The notes beneath the pieces were generated by a model that saw only the letters and a list, made by a program, of their open reading frames with translations, was not told where the DNA came from and did no database searches. Position numbers and translations under genes: made by a program. A DNA stretch of 64,000 nucleotides from Schizochytrium sp. TIO01 (taxonomy: Eukaryota > Sar > Bigyra > Thraustochytrida > Thraustochytriidae): contig SMSO01000032.1 of assembly GCA_004764695.1 (NCBI GenBank), forward strand, positions 5,393,483 through 5,457,482, written 5' to 3'. Shown here piece after piece: positions 31,891 through 43,640 of this stretch (its first letter is position 1; every line of letters starts with the position of its first letter).

Positions 31891-33578
31891 GATCGCCTTC
31901 TGCTGCTGCACAGACCTTAAAAAACTTTTCCCCAAGGACCAGAAAGTCCAAACTTGACTCTATACCGACTAAACTGCGCAGAGCCTCGTTGACAAGCACT
32001 GCCAATCCGGTTCGAGGAATGCCCAGGCCCTTCGGTCTGATGTTTTCACGCTGCGTGGCTGGCTAAGGCGCTTCCCTATGTAAGCATACATCACAGAACG
32101 CCATTCGTTCTTTATTAACAGTAATATGTACCGTCACCATTCATCGCAAGAATTCCTAAGGATAGATAGGACTACACTAACCTAATAACACTGAAGCTCC
32201 AAAGAGGAGAGCCAGATGAACAAGATGGAGAGTACCTACCTAACCCAAGATGGGTAATTTCACACGAGGTTCATTTTGCACGAGGGATAAACGCGAACAA
32301 ACGCAAGAACTAGGTGAGACGATGTGATGAGGAGATGGAGAATGGATCAATATTGCATCTTCATCACCACAAATGATGAAGAACATGAGGTATTTGGGCG
32401 AATAAATCTAGCGCTTTTCCTATTGAAAATTATACTACTACAACTAGGTCTATCCTGTAATGATCTGGTCTATTGCTATTGCTATAGGTCTAAAGCTGGG
32501 CTGGTTCAATGAGTATCTTCACTACCGATCGTACAGCTTACCATCAACGCTAGAGGTTTAGCTTGAGTTCACGATGAGTAATCGTGACACTTGTTTGTTG
32601 CATTGCCTGGTCTTTGCAAATATCTCGGTATGTGGGATAGTAAGACCTTTTGTCTGCTTGAAATTCAAGAGTCAATGAGATAAATTTTGTATGTCAGTAC
32701 TATATTTGTTTTCGAATATTCCCCATTTGAGTGTCATGGCCCCTTGTTCTTGCAGAAAATTGGTTAGCATTTAACTTGAGATACATAAAGTTACTCTACT
32801 GATAAATTCAACTAAAATTATCTTTTCACATACGCCTATTCAAATAATTTGATACGTAAGTGGGATCTCACAATCGTCTTTGAATATTCTTAAATTCCTC
32901 CGAAAGGCTCGCAGGTCAATTTCATCTGATTGAAGTAAACCAGCTCTTCAGGCCAAACAGACCACGTCATAAACTATCTCAAAGCTTACGAACACTTGCT
33001 TTACTCGTTTATCTCGAAACTTTCTTTGAGAACCTTGATTTGCTCAGGATGTAGAACTGCACGCACTGGCTACATGAAAAAATCAACTTCTGTTCACTTT
33101 GCAAATTTCACCCCATTCAATGATATGATAAAACTGTACACAAAGAAGTCTTCTAGGTCTTCAGAGCTAGAAGTGTTCGGAGCCATCGTTTTTCTTCTAT
33201 CGTCCCTACCCAGTCCTGTACTAGTATTTTCTCCCAGAACTAGATTGTGGATGTGCCAAGATTCAACAATATCATACTACAAACGCTTCTATATACGGAC
33301 ACTAGGTTCCTCCACATTTGATAATGTTGAGTGCACCTCGTATGGGTGGTAGTAGGGAATACAGGGAACATTTGGGGGGCTTATGAGGACCACTGCTTGG
33401 ACAGGGTTGGCGAGGTATTCGAGGGTGGCAAACGAGAAAACTTGGAACAGAGGGTGCTTGCGTCAGTGAATACTTTGTAAGACAACGGGACTGGAGGCAC
33501 CCGCGTGAATTCCTGAGCAAAGTTGGTTTTTTGTTAAGCAGGAAGGTCGTCAGTCTCTGCCTTGCGTGAGATTTCAAC
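31891..33578. other. Intergenic, divergent
   Basis: 1.7 kb between divergent genes. Frames at 32996-33352 (+) and 33302-33718 (-) have no family resemblance, and the latter overlaps the importin start. The last 100 bp before 33579 are probably the importin leader. Confidence 0.5.
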
Positions 33579-36500
33579 ATGGCCGACGACGCCCAGACAC
33601 AGCAGCTGGAGCAGGTCCTACTAAGGATCAATGTGCCGAACACAGCTGTCGTTAAGGAAGCCGAGGGCCAAATTAGACAGGCCTTGAAAAACAGAGAATG
33701 CGTGGTAGCCATGCTCAAACTTCTGCGGTTCTCGCAACACGTCGCAGTGCGTCAGCTCTGTGCAGTGTTGCTACGACTCCGTCTCGGCGAGGTGTGGACT
33801 TCTCTCTCGCCCGAAGTTCGTTCTCAGGCTAAATCTTTTCTTCTTGAGGCCCTCGCTGCAGAGCCTGAGCGCATTGTGTCCTTGAACACAACATACGTTG
33901 TTTCGACAGTTGGCAAGCGCGAAATGCGTGATGCCGGAATTCAGGGTTGGCCTGAACTGCTGCAGTTCTTGCAACAATTTGCACAATCCGAGGCACCTCA
34001 GCAACAAGAACTTGCGATGCGTTTGTTTTTCGCGCTCACAGAAACCGTTGGTACCGTGTTCCAGCCACACTTTGCCGACCTGCGACAACTTTATGGACAT
34101 TTGCTACAAAATGCCCAGGATTCTCGTGTGCGAATTGCCGCACTTAAGGCGGCTGGAGCACTCGTGGATTTCCTGAGTAGCGGTGAAGATGTGCTCATTT
34201 TCCGTGACCTTGTGCCCTTGATTGTCCAAGGCCTTGAAGCAAACTATCAGGATGAGGCCGTTGCTGTGCAAGTGCTCGACGTCTTGGGCCAGCTCGCCGA
34301 GAGCCCCGTACCAATTCTGAACAAGAGCATCAAAGATCTCGTGCGTGTAATTCTCACGATCCTTCGTAGCGGCGAGGAGGTGGAAGACGGTATCAAGGAT
34401 GCGGCGGGTATGACTCTTGCTACAGTTTTAGGATGCAAGTCTCGATTTGTGATCAAACATGGTCTGGTGAACCCGATTCTCGAGACTGCTATCCAGGTGC
34501 TCTCGAACGAGTACCCGCGATTTGTGCAAACCATTTCACGCCAAGAGCTTTCCCAGGAGCAAATTATGCTGATGAAACAAAACAACGAGGCTGATGGCGA
34601 GGATGATGGTGAGGATTCCGAGGAGGAACTCGGTGCCAGTCAGTTGGGCCCACGTCTCATCGGCTCGCTAACTGTGAATATCGCTTCTCGGCACATTTTG
34701 GAGCCCCTAGTCCGTGTGGCCTTTGATCATTTGAGCCGTCCGGGTCAGCAGGGTGGCGCTGTCCCTCACCAGTGGCTCGGTTTGAGCTTACTGATCCATT
34801 CTACTGCTGGACTTGCAGAGGAATACACTGAAACTTCCGTGCTCGAAGAAATGCTTAAGCGCGTGGTTCCTATCGCTTGCTCCAGCTCTTCAGCAGTTTT
34901 ACGTGCCACTGCACTGATGTGTCTGACCGAGTGGGTTGAGCACCTTGCTCCGAACATTTGGACTTACATGCCGGATCTCTTGCCGCATGCGGTGCAGCTT
35001 CTTGGTGACCAGAGCGTGGTTGTTCGATCGTGTGCATGTGATCTGATTGAGCTTATTTCTGATGATGTGGACGAAGATGTGATGCAGCCTTACTTGACCT
35101 CGCTTGTGCACAATCTTTTGACTCTCGCAGCGAAGGGCGTTAATGTTTCAATTCAGTCCACTGCGCTATCTGCGCTCAGCAGTGTCATGGTTACCGCTGG
35201 TCCCGCTTTCATGCCATACTTTGATGATGCCTGCCGAGTTATCTGTACCCTTTCGACGCTTGATGATGATAATATGCTGCAGGTTCGTGGCTACGCCACA
35301 TCTGCCTTGGGCAGCCTTGCACTCGCCTGTTCCCGTGAGGATGATTCTCGTGGAGGACAGAATAACCTGGATCGCTACAATCCGCTCATGAACACTGTAT
35401 TGGAAACTGCTAACAAGGGCCTCGAATTCGAAGATATGGAGCTTAACAGGCTTACTTATGCCATGTTGGGCAACCTTGCTGCTGCGTTTGAGAGCAACAT
35501 TGCACCGTGCATGAACCAGATTGTTGAAATTCTTGTGTTCGCCCTGTTTATGGATGACAATATTGAGATTAACGTCCAGGATCCTGAAGGTGTCCTGGTA
35601 CCGGATAGCGTGCGAAGCAAATTCCATTCTGATGATAATGATGGCGAGGGCGATACAAATGGTGAGGGTGGCGACTACGAAGATGATGAAGCTGAAACCG
35701 CCGCAGCTCTTGGTGTGCGTTACGAGTACTCTGTGCGGATGGAGGTCATTGAAGCTAAACAGGCTGCTATGACTGCACTGGGTCAACTTGTAGAGAATGC
35801 CCCCACTGACCGTTTGCGCGAGTTTCTTGAGCCCATTCTTGAGGCATGCATTCGGATGCTCAGCCACGTGCACGAAGAGACGAAGACCATCGCGCTCGAT
35901 ACTATTGCTTTAACTCTTTCTGCATACGCACAAGCTTACCCGCTTGCTCCTCTAGGTGAAGAAGCTCAGGAAGAAGCATTAATGTGGGCAGAGACTTCGC
36001 ATCGCGAGTTGGACCCCTTGCGTCGCTGGCGTGTAGGCTTGCCGCTTCGCTACCATGTGGACCCCACAGTTATTGAGGCCTTGGAGAAGCGTCTGAAACC
36101 AAACTGGTATGACATCATCAATGAGGAGCGTGACAAGTCTGTTGTGACTGCTGCGTTCAACATGATGGAAAAGGTTGTTGCCACTTTGGGACCTGCTGCT
36201 GTGGCGCAGGATCTTGAAAACATTCTCAATGTGTGTGTCATGGTAGTCCAAGGGGAGGCTTCGTGCCAACGGCTTGATCATCTAGATCAGGAGGATGACC
36301 TTGAACAAGATGATGACGATGAGGATGCCGAGGACTCCCGCCGTGCTGGTGTTGCGTTGTTAGAATCTGCTTGTGACCTGTTGGGCATGATTGGCCAGGC
36401 TGTCGGCCCGGCATTTAAAGACTATGCCCCTCAGATCATCAATGTTCTTCTACAAAAATCTAAGCAGTCTGGTAGCAATGCGCTTAGCACGCGCCAGGTG

Positions 36501-37214
36501 ACTATCTGTGGTGCCTTCGCAGAGATTGTGGGTGGCCTTGGACCGAGCGGCTGTGCTGCCTTTGCCAAGGAGCTTATGATGTACGCCGTTTCCCTCTTGA
36601 GCAGCACACACGCATTAGCTCGCCGCAACGCTGCTTTTCTTTTGGGTAACCTCGTTGCTCTTGGTGGCAGCCAACTGCAAGGTGACTCTCAAACTTTATT
36701 CCAATTATTGCAGGCCCTTGAACCCTTGTTCGGCGAAGCTGCCGAGATTGACGCAGCTGCTGCAGAGGCAAACCAGGAAGGACGTCAGCTGAGTTTTGAG
36801 ATTACAGATTCCCAGGCTGTGGTGGATAATGCATGTGGTGCCATTGCTCGCATTCTTCTCCATGCTTCCTCTGGCGCCGTTCCGGCGGAACAGGTTTTTC
36901 CTATGCTCCTTTCCATGCTTCCTCTGCGCTTCGATATGTCTGAGAACTATGCCGTATGTGCCTGTATGCGCATGTGCGTACAATCATCGGACGCAAAGAT
37001 CCAGGCACAGGTTCGTAGCCATATTCGTGAATTGGTAAGCGCAATGGCTCGGACTTTGGTTGCCATTGATGATGAAGATTCAAGCTCCCAGTTCCTTGCC
37101 AAGCAGGAGGTCACACAAATTTTCCAGACTCTTGTTGAGCAAAACAAGGATCAGGTGCTCAGTCTTGTGGCGAGTCTCCCTGAGGAGCAAGCTGCCGCTG
37201 TACAGGCGTTGTAA
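33579..37214 (+). CDS. IPO4: Importin-4/Kap123-type karyopherin beta
   Basis: Nuclear import receptor that carries ribosomal proteins and histones through nuclear pores and releases them on RanGTP binding. Single exon, 1211 aa; human IPO4 is about 1080. An N-terminal importin-beta domain (VKEAEGQIRQALK, VAVRQLCAVLLRLRL) leads into HEAT repeats over the whole length (for example VAVQVLDVLGQLAESPVP, RNAAFLLGNLVALGG). The C-terminus, EVTQIFQTLVEQNKDQVLSL plus LPEEQAAAVQAL, aligns with the IPO4 end. Three acidic insertions (residues about 334-352, 683-706, 900-918) sit in inter-repeat loops; similar acidic loops are usual in this class. Kap123/IPO4 fits better than IPO5/Kap121, but the distinction is by eye. 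ATG at 33579 follows TCAAC. Confidence 0.9.
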   Translation: MADDAQTQQLEQVLLRINVPNTAVVKEAEGQIRQALKNRECVVAMLKLLRFSQHVAVRQLCAVLLRLRLGEVWTSLSPEVRSQAKSFLLEALAAEPERIVSLNTTYVVSTVGKREMRDAGIQGWPELLQFLQQFAQSEAPQQQELAMRLFFALTETVGTVFQPHFADLRQLYGHLLQNAQDSRVRIAALKAAGALVDFLSSGEDVLIFRDLVPLIVQGLEANYQDEAVAVQVLDVLGQLAESPVPILNKSIKDLVRVILTILRSGEEVEDGIKDAAGMTLATVLGCKSRFVIKHGLVNPILETAIQVLSNEYPRFVQTISRQELSQEQIMLMKQNNEADGEDDGEDSEEELGASQLGPRLIGSLTVNIASRHILEPLVRVAFDHLSRPGQQGGAVPHQWLGLSLLIHSTAGLAEEYTETSVLEEMLKRVVPIACSSSSAVLRATALMCLTEWVEHLAPNIWTYMPDLLPHAVQLLGDQSVVVRSCACDLIELISDDVDEDVMQPYLTSLVHNLLTLAAKGVNVSIQSTALSALSSVMVTAGPAFMPYFDDACRVICTLSTLDDDNMLQVRGYATSALGSLALACSREDDSRGGQNNLDRYNPLMNTVLETANKGLEFEDMELNRLTYAMLGNLAAAFESNIAPCMNQIVEILVFALFMDDNIEINVQDPEGVLVPDSVRSKFHSDDNDGEGDTNGEGGDYEDDEAETAAALGVRYEYSVRMEVIEAKQAAMTALGQLVENAPTDRLREFLEPILEACIRMLSHVHEETKTIALDTIALTLSAYAQAYPLAPLGEEAQEEALMWAETSHRELDPLRRWRVGLPLRYHVDPTVIEALEKRLKPNWYDIINEERDKSVVTAAFNMMEKVVATLGPAAVAQDLENILNVCVMVVQGEASCQRLDHLDQEDDLEQDDDDEDAEDSRRAGVALLESACDLLGMIGQAVGPAFKDYAPQIINVLLQKSKQSGSNALSTRQVTICGAFAEIVGGLGPSGCAAFAKELMMYAVSLLSSTHALARRNAAFLLGNLVALGGSQLQGDSQTLFQLLQALEPLFGEAAEIDAAAAEANQEGRQLSFEITDSQAVVDNACGAIARILLHASSGAVPAEQVFPMLLSMLPLRFDMSENYAVCACMRMCVQSSDAKIQAQVRSHIRELVSAMARTLVAIDDEDSSSQFLAKQEVTQIFQTLVEQNKDQVLSLVASLPEEQAAAVQAL

Positions 37215-38615
37215 TTCCCATTCTTACACATTTAAAATGAGGGCTGTGATCTAGTATGTGCGATCCGAAAATAAGGTACATAACTATAATACGTTGAAAA
37301 CACAACTGTACTGCACAGTGTTTGCAATTTTCGTTACAGTAGTAGGTCTCCTTCGTTCTATTATTGCTGAAGTAGTGCAAAAAGACGATTTTGATGGTTA
37401 ACTAGAATTAGACACGCCTATTTTCTTTTTAAAGTAATCAGTGAATAGCAATATAAGTTTCTGCTCACAATGGAATCACAAATTTAAAAAAAAATCAAAT
37501 GGACTCTCCCTGTTAGGGCATGTAGTTTTTAATAGCTACTCGTCATACATTATGACTGATACTTTCAGTTTTCCATATCTTTGGAGAACATACAATATAT
37601 CATTGGTCCTGGTCAGACTCTATATAGAAATTGTAAACAACTCTTCATTTGAAAGAATTTTAGAATATAGAGCTCCTCATGTTTTCTCCGCGTGGGGGAG
37701 CGGGAAATCAAAGTCACCTGCCGATTTTCTCTATTTTTTTGTGTTTTCATAATGAAGCGAATGTCAAAGAACGCTATATTCATTGTCACACAGTTTATCC
37801 TTTTCAAGACATGCGACCCCAAAGATTCGATAGGTCATAATGCGATCTAAAAAGGAATGTAAATTGGGGATCGGTAACAAGACCACAAAGTATTATGATG
37901 GTTAGGTTGGTTTGAGTACTAGTAGGCATGAGGTAGCTAAAGCGAGTAAACTTGACTTGAAGTAAAAGGTAGCTACTAGCTAGTTAGCTCCTTCGTCCTA
38001 CTACAAATGATAGGTAGGTTGATATTGTTAGGTAGGTAGGTTTTTATAGAGAGAAGATAGTGATCGTGCCAGAATCGGGAAGGGTAAGCAGAATAGTGCG
38101 CGGTGCTGTCGTTTGTCGAGGCCATTGAATGTAGTTGATAAGAAATTGACATGATTAGAAATGGCTGATTGATCATGATCAGGGCGGGCACTAAAGGGAG
38201 GACGACCTACATTATGCACATACACGCACACTTGCGTTGAAACTGAAAGGCGTAAAATTTGCAGGCAGCAAGAGAGCCTTTCTCCGCAGCGTGGAAAAGA
38301 ACAGGGCACGATGAGCGCTTAGATAATGGGTCACTTGTGCTGAACACCGCTGGTATGTGAAATTTTCTTCTTTCTCAGAGGTTTGATAAAGAAGTAATAT
38401 CCATCGCGAAAAAAAAATAAAAAAAATTCTCGCAGGTGCTGTTAAACCCCTACAAGCACCATTCGGGGGAGGGGGGAAGAGGCGAAGATTCCAGCAAGGC
38501 GGTGCAGCCAATAAGAGTTGCACAACGTTCGCCGACGCAACTCTAGATTGCAATGGTGCTTGGAGAATGAGAGAGGAAGAAAGAAAGTCGCGGCGTGGGA
38601 GAAAACAGAGTGTGC
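37215..38615. other. Intergenic, convergent
   Basis: 1.4 kb between the importin gene and AMPK beta. AT-rich at first, later GGTAGGTAGG-type runs near 38020-38040. A 103-codon plus frame (37441-37752) is not gene-like. Confidence 0.5.
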
Positions 38616-39827
38616 TCAGTTGGCTTGTCCTGTGGGGCGAGACTTGCCTGCAGCCACAGCTGTCCGGCCGACGATTTTAGCATCGGGGAGCGGGCTGTAG
38701 AAAACGGTTGTGACAAATTTACTCTGGTAGCGTTGGGTAACACCAAGGACCATGAGGTTCTCTTTGATAGCGCTACAGTAAAGATGGTTAAGCGTAACAT
38801 GCTGCGGAATCTGCATAGATTTTGCTGCTATGGTGTCATCAGTCTGCGGCGTATTGAGGATAATGTGCCTCAAGTGTGGTGGCAAAGGTGGCGGCTCCTT
38901 AGCGTACCACTGAGGATCCTCCGGATCTGGTCGAAAATTCCCATACAGGGAATCGTCGGTAATGTGGTCCTTATTCTGTAGGGACTTCATATCGGCGCCG
39001 TATGTTTCCTTAAAATCTGTCAAGTCCACAAAGTTGTTAATGTATCCGTGTGGGTCAGCCACAGTAGGTTGATCAGGTGCGAAGCGCCACTCGTCGTCTA
39101 CAATAAATTTGTATGCGTGTTTGCCACGCTTGAGCTCGCGAATGTACAGGAAGTCATTTCCGGACCTCCTCATCGGGATCTTCTCCGTCCAACGATTGAA
39201 GGTTCCCGTGATGTACACATTTCTGCCGCCTCCATCCCACCTAAAGACCATGGGTACTTTATCGTCCCTCTCGAGATCCTCTAGCATTTCATCGACTTCT
39301 TCCTCGGAAATCTCTGCTCCTCCTGCATTGGTTCCTGCATTCGCCACTGGCGTCATCCTTGGGTCATGGTCAGCCCCTTGTTGTTGCTCTTGTTGTCCTT
39401 CTTCAACCTGCTGTTGCTCTTGTCCTTGCGTCGTAACTCCTCGGTTCACTCCCGCTCTACTTTCGCTCTTATCGTACATGTTCACATCCGAGCCCACGCC
39501 ACGCCCTGAGCGCCCTCGCGCAGGGCTTGACTGTTTCGCCATCGGCGCACCTGTGCGTACACCGTTTCCGCTCCCTCCGCTAACATTGCTGTTCACGTTT
39601 GTATTAGGATTGTTGTTTACGTTTCGGATGTTCGCGCTGTTGGAGGCGCTGTTAATGGTGTTATTTGCGCTGCTGGCACTAGCGGAGGGAGTTGAACCGT
39701 GGAAAGCCGGAGCTGCAGGGTCACCGGGCGTTCGTAGACCGGGCTCATAGTGGGTCTGAAGGTCGAGGCGAGGGCGAGCCTTGTCATCGAGGCCGAGCTC
39801 GTCCTCCTTACCGACCAGGTTGCCCAT
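38616..39827 (-). CDS. PRKAB1: AMP-activated protein kinase subunit beta
   Basis: Scaffold and glycogen-binding subunit of the SNF1/AMPK energy-sensing kinase. Single exon, 403 aa from ATG 39827. MGN at the start suggests N-myristoylation, as in animal beta subunits. Residues 1-180 are low-complexity and Asn/Gln-rich. The CBM48 domain (about 191-272) reads VFRWDGGGRNVYITGTFNRW, then KHAYKFIVDDEWRF and GYINNFVDL; Trp213, Lys240 and Trp247 occupy the carbohydrate-contact positions. The alpha/gamma-binding ASC domain (about 305-378) has LPPHLRHIILNT, HVTLNHLYCSAIKENLMVLG and KFVTTVFYSP. Family members normally end right after this last strand; here about 25 residues follow. There is no GT splice site near that point, so the extension seems genuine. 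Confidence 0.95.
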   Translation of the reverse strand: MGNLVGKEDELGLDDKARPRLDLQTHYEPGLRTPGDPAAPAFHGSTPSASASSANNTINSASNSANIRNVNNNPNTNVNSNVSGGSGNGVRTGAPMAKQSSPARGRSGRGVGSDVNMYDKSESRAGVNRGVTTQGQEQQQVEEGQQEQQQGADHDPRMTPVANAGTNAGGAEISEEEVDEMLEDLERDDKVPMVFRWDGGGRNVYITGTFNRWTEKIPMRRSGNDFLYIRELKRGKHAYKFIVDDEWRFAPDQPTVADPHGYINNFVDLTDFKETYGADMKSLQNKDHITDDSLYGNFRPDPEDPQWYAKEPPPLPPHLRHIILNTPQTDDTIAAKSMQIPQHVTLNHLYCSAIKENLMVLGVTQRYQSKFVTTVFYSPLPDAKIVGRTAVAAGKSRPTGQAN

Positions 39828-40396
39828 ACTGCCGGCTAAGGACCGCCTGCGCGCCCTCTTCGCGCGCCAGGCCTGCCACGCCTCGCGCAGCGTCTCCAGA
39901 TATCAATGAAGGCGGTCAAGCCGATCGTGGAGGTAGTGAGAGCGCAAACGCGACGGAACTTGAGACGGAGACCGAGTTAATTGTGAAGAAAAAGATGTTG
40001 ACAACAAAGATGGAGATTTGATATAACCAAGAAAGTCCAACACGCCAAGTCCTACACTCGAAAATCACGGTACCAAGGTCAGCTTTAAGGGTCTATCGAA
40101 ACCTCTGCTAACCTCCCTCCTTGTCGCGCCGGCGCTAGCCCAATCTAAGCTCCTACGCGGGCTTGGAGCGACCTGCCGAGAGACCGGGTGCCAGCAGGAA
40201 ATGAACACGCCAAAATCCAGCCGAGACGACCGTGCGAAAATCCTCCGTCAAAAGCGGTGCTAGCTATAAGGACACGCCAGCCGACAATTGGTGAGGTTAT
40301 AGCTCGCGCCTGCCGCGGCGCCCGCGCCGCCTGTGCCTAGCAGCGTGCTCGCCTTCCTTTCCTGCTTCTGCTTTGGCTGCGCTTTCTCTTTCTCCC

Positions 40397-40430
40397 TTTT
40401 CTTTCTTTCTTTCTTTCTTTCTTTCTTTTT
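40397..40430. repeat. (TTTC)n microsatellite
   Basis: About eight TTTC units. Confidence 0.9.
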
Positions 40431-41045
40431 ATTACTACTACATATGATATCATTCCCTTTCCAACACTCTTTCTTTGTATTTCTTCTTTCCTCCTTTGCT
40501 CCTCTCTTTAAACAACATACTCATACTATACATATACAAACATACATATAACCAAATCTATTTTAAATCAAACAATCAAACAATCAAACAAACAGACGAG
40601 CAATTAAAGTCACTTTTAATGGGCACCCTCCTAGTGCCTCTAGATACACGTATCTCTATGCCTGCCTTTGCTAATACCAGGGCCTATCGCACTCCTACTG
40701 ATAGGTCTAAGTGCGGGATGGATGTAGAACATTTTTAATTCTTCATGTGTTTCTTAATTCTGCATGTACGCCACGGTAGGAGTGCCTTATGGACACCTAT
40801 GGTGCCCAAGATAAAGGCAGCGACAGAGTAATTGGATGCTTAATCTTGCTTGTAGAATACCAAGTCTGAAGCAGCTTTATCTCCCCTTCTCCCAGAGCTT
40901 TGTGGCCGGGGAGCTGAGGTGGTCCATGGCAGCCGGGAAAAGGCATTTGACACGAGGTGTCCTAAATCCCACGAGCCAGGCTGCCTGATTTGCCAGTGGT
41001 CTTGAGCATGACATCGCATCTTCTGATCATGAATGCGAAATCTCA

Positions 41046-41047
41046 CA

Positions 41048-41091
<44 letters not shown>

Positions 41092-41095
41092 AGAA
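41046..41095. repeat. (AAAG)n microsatellite
   Basis: About 12 perfect AAAG units. Confidence 0.95.
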
Positions 41096-41683
41096 AGACC
41101 GCTTTAATTGAGAAAACAGTTTCTGATAGAGTAACATGTAAACTGAAAACATTTTTCTTTGATACACTAAAAGCTAAGCCCTCAATAGCACTAGGTAGGA
41201 TGTATCCTACAGTAGCATTAATGAGGGCGATCTTTCTCTGCTTTTTTGTGGTACTAGGCGCCACTAGGCCTTCCTATATTTCTTCATAATTGCGCACTTC
41301 TTTATACTTACATTTTAAAAACTAATTAATTAAATGAACAAAGAAAAGAAGAAAAAAGTATCCTACGATTTTCGGTTGCTTGTTTTTGTTAGGACTGAGA
41401 GAAAGTGGGCGCAACGCAAGCAACTTCTACGGTTTGGGATACAAGGCCGGTAATGGCGGCGGCGGGAACTTTCGGAAAGAGAGAAAATACTAACTTGAAA
41501 GTCCAATGTAAGCAGAAAAGGGCGGCGAGGAAAAAGGATTTTTGCGCCATGTATTTATTATATGGCGATCATTCTAAATCTTTCCATCCACTCCGTAATA
41601 ATAGTAAAAAGAAAAAAGGCCTCTCATTCATGCGTGCTTCTTCTACTATTTTCAGTAGGCACCTCCTATCCGGATGGAACTTT

Positions 41684-41856
<173 letters not shown>

Positions 41857-42216
41857 GGATTTTCCTACCTTTCTCGCTAGGCGCCCAGCTGCTAGTGAGG
41901 GCCTAGCGATTGCTATGGTTATGGATTGCAGTAAGAGGACTCCTATCGATGATGAAGGCGCCAACAGATGTGCTGCAAAACACAAACATGGTTTCTGATC
42001 CCTCGCGAGCAAATGAAAAGCACGCACTCAAGAAGATATGCACGGTTCTGCAAGGTTGACAGCAACAGTTCTAAGAACTCAGGGCACTTTGGCTTCATGA
42101 CTTTGACATGACTTGGGCTCCACGAATTTGTGCATTTGGCTTGGGCTGTAGATAGAAGCAATGCATAATTGATAGCTAGCTAACTAGGAGTAGTATGCGG
42201 TCGTTTTCACTGGTAT

Positions 42217-42985
42217 TTGGATGGATTGTTTCGAGGTCCGCAACAACGATGGCATCACAAGGACTGGTTCTCTGGCGATGAATTTAGTTCACTGCGAGGC
42301 CACCCGAGGAAACAAACGCAGCACGCATCTCTGGCCTCTACTCAGAACAAGTTGTGCCACGTAGGTAGGAACCGAAATGAAGCACATGTACGAATCGGGA
42401 TGGCAGACGGATTTTCATGTAGTCTTCGCGGAGGTTGTTGGCATCAACAAGGCGTGGCGCCACGTTGTGCAGTCGAAAATGCGAATTACCAAGCCAAAAC
42501 CAAAGCTGCGCGCCTCGAGCAACCGCGAGCAAGCGATTAGCCTTCAATCTCTACAACCGCCCGATCCGATTGGTAGATGTGCTTTGCTTCTGGCAGCATT
42601 TCCTCAGATACCTGGAAGAGCACCTCCTCAAGGGGATTGACGAGCACCCGGAAAACTTCACAAAAGCGACCCTTCCTACTACGATAATGACGTGGTCCTG
42701 TTCCTGCTACAGACTATTTGGGCAGTCAGCCAGCCCTAGCAACCCAAGTTTGGCAGCACGTAGGCACCTACCCATCATTTCATGAAGAAATCAATAAGAA
42801 GGTGTGAAGATCACGAAGACACAGATGAGAGATGTGCTGCCAGAAACCTCATCTTTTTTCTAAGTCAATCAGGAGCAGAAGCTGAGAAGACCAACCATGA
42901 AACACAAATCGCAGACAGAGGCTTTGACCGCTCCCGTCAAGCACAGCTTACCACTTCTAGCAGGTACCTAGGTATTAGATAGTGC
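42217..42985 (+). pseudogene. Frameshifted coding-like remnant
   Basis: Successive plus-strand frames look protein-like. A frame beginning WMDCFEVRNNDG runs on as RTGSLAMNLVHCEATRGN to a TAG near 42362. A second starts at ATG 42377 (MKHMYESGWQTDFHVVFAEV). A third carries RLVDVLCFWQHFLRYLEEHL and LKGIDEHPENFTK. A fourth gives DPSYYDNDVVLFLLQTIWAV. The shift between the last two falls near 42660. GC content is above that of the surroundings. It is best read as a broken gene of unknown family, possibly with introns rather than frameshifts. Confidence 0.35.
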
Positions 42986-43046
42986 CTACGCGTGTGTCTT
43001 ATTCATTTGTGTCTTATTAATAATAAAATATCAAAATACGTCCTAG

Positions 43047-43070
43047 CCTTTCCTTTCCTTTCCTTTCCTT
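43047..43070. repeat. (CCTTT)n microsatellite
   Basis: Four to five CCTTT units. Confidence 0.85.
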
Positions 43071-43640
43071 GCTTCCTTCCACTGCTCAGTGCCCACATAC
43101 TATAGCAGGAACCATATCCAATCTCTGTGCCGAGAACACCGTACGCTCAGCTCAAAGAAGCCATCGTGTGATTACACTGCTAACACTGAGGCTAGGTACT
43201 TTGTTACCTAGAGTGTTGCCATGGCACTGACTTCAGGCTCTACAATGAGCTAAACCAACGAGCCCAGAACTCACAATTGACTGGCGCCGGTTAAAATGTT
43301 GTGTTTTCCTTGTCCAAGAGCGTCAAGCTCGGCGAATATCTATCATCGATACCATCATGCTAATCATAGTGCTCTGAGTTGTTAAAGGCTACTTCTGTGG
43401 TGTGTTTTCGTCGTCGGCTAGTGGGTGAGGTTTGAAGAAGAGCAGTGGAGGACCTTTGAAAATAAAATAAAAGCGCAGACCAAATTTTAAGAATTGGGTA
43501 CGGCTAGCGGTAAGTAGTAAACTCAAAGCATGATGACCTCTGAGTAGCGGACTTGTACTTTTTAGATATTCATAACGCTCACTCGTGGGACTTTCTCAAG
43601 CATTTTACACCTCAAAACTCTGGTAGGTGCATTTTTTGAA

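Noticed and set aside
30832-31920. 362-codon plus-strand frame opposite the C9orf85-like gene
   Set aside because: Its Ile/Val/Leu/Ser runs are the complement of GAT/GAA/GAC codons of the acidic tail. The sense frame has the conserved zinc ribbons.
35166-35873. 235-codon antisense frame inside the importin gene
   Set aside because: It is a shadow of the 1211-codon importin frame, which is supported over its full length by family similarity.
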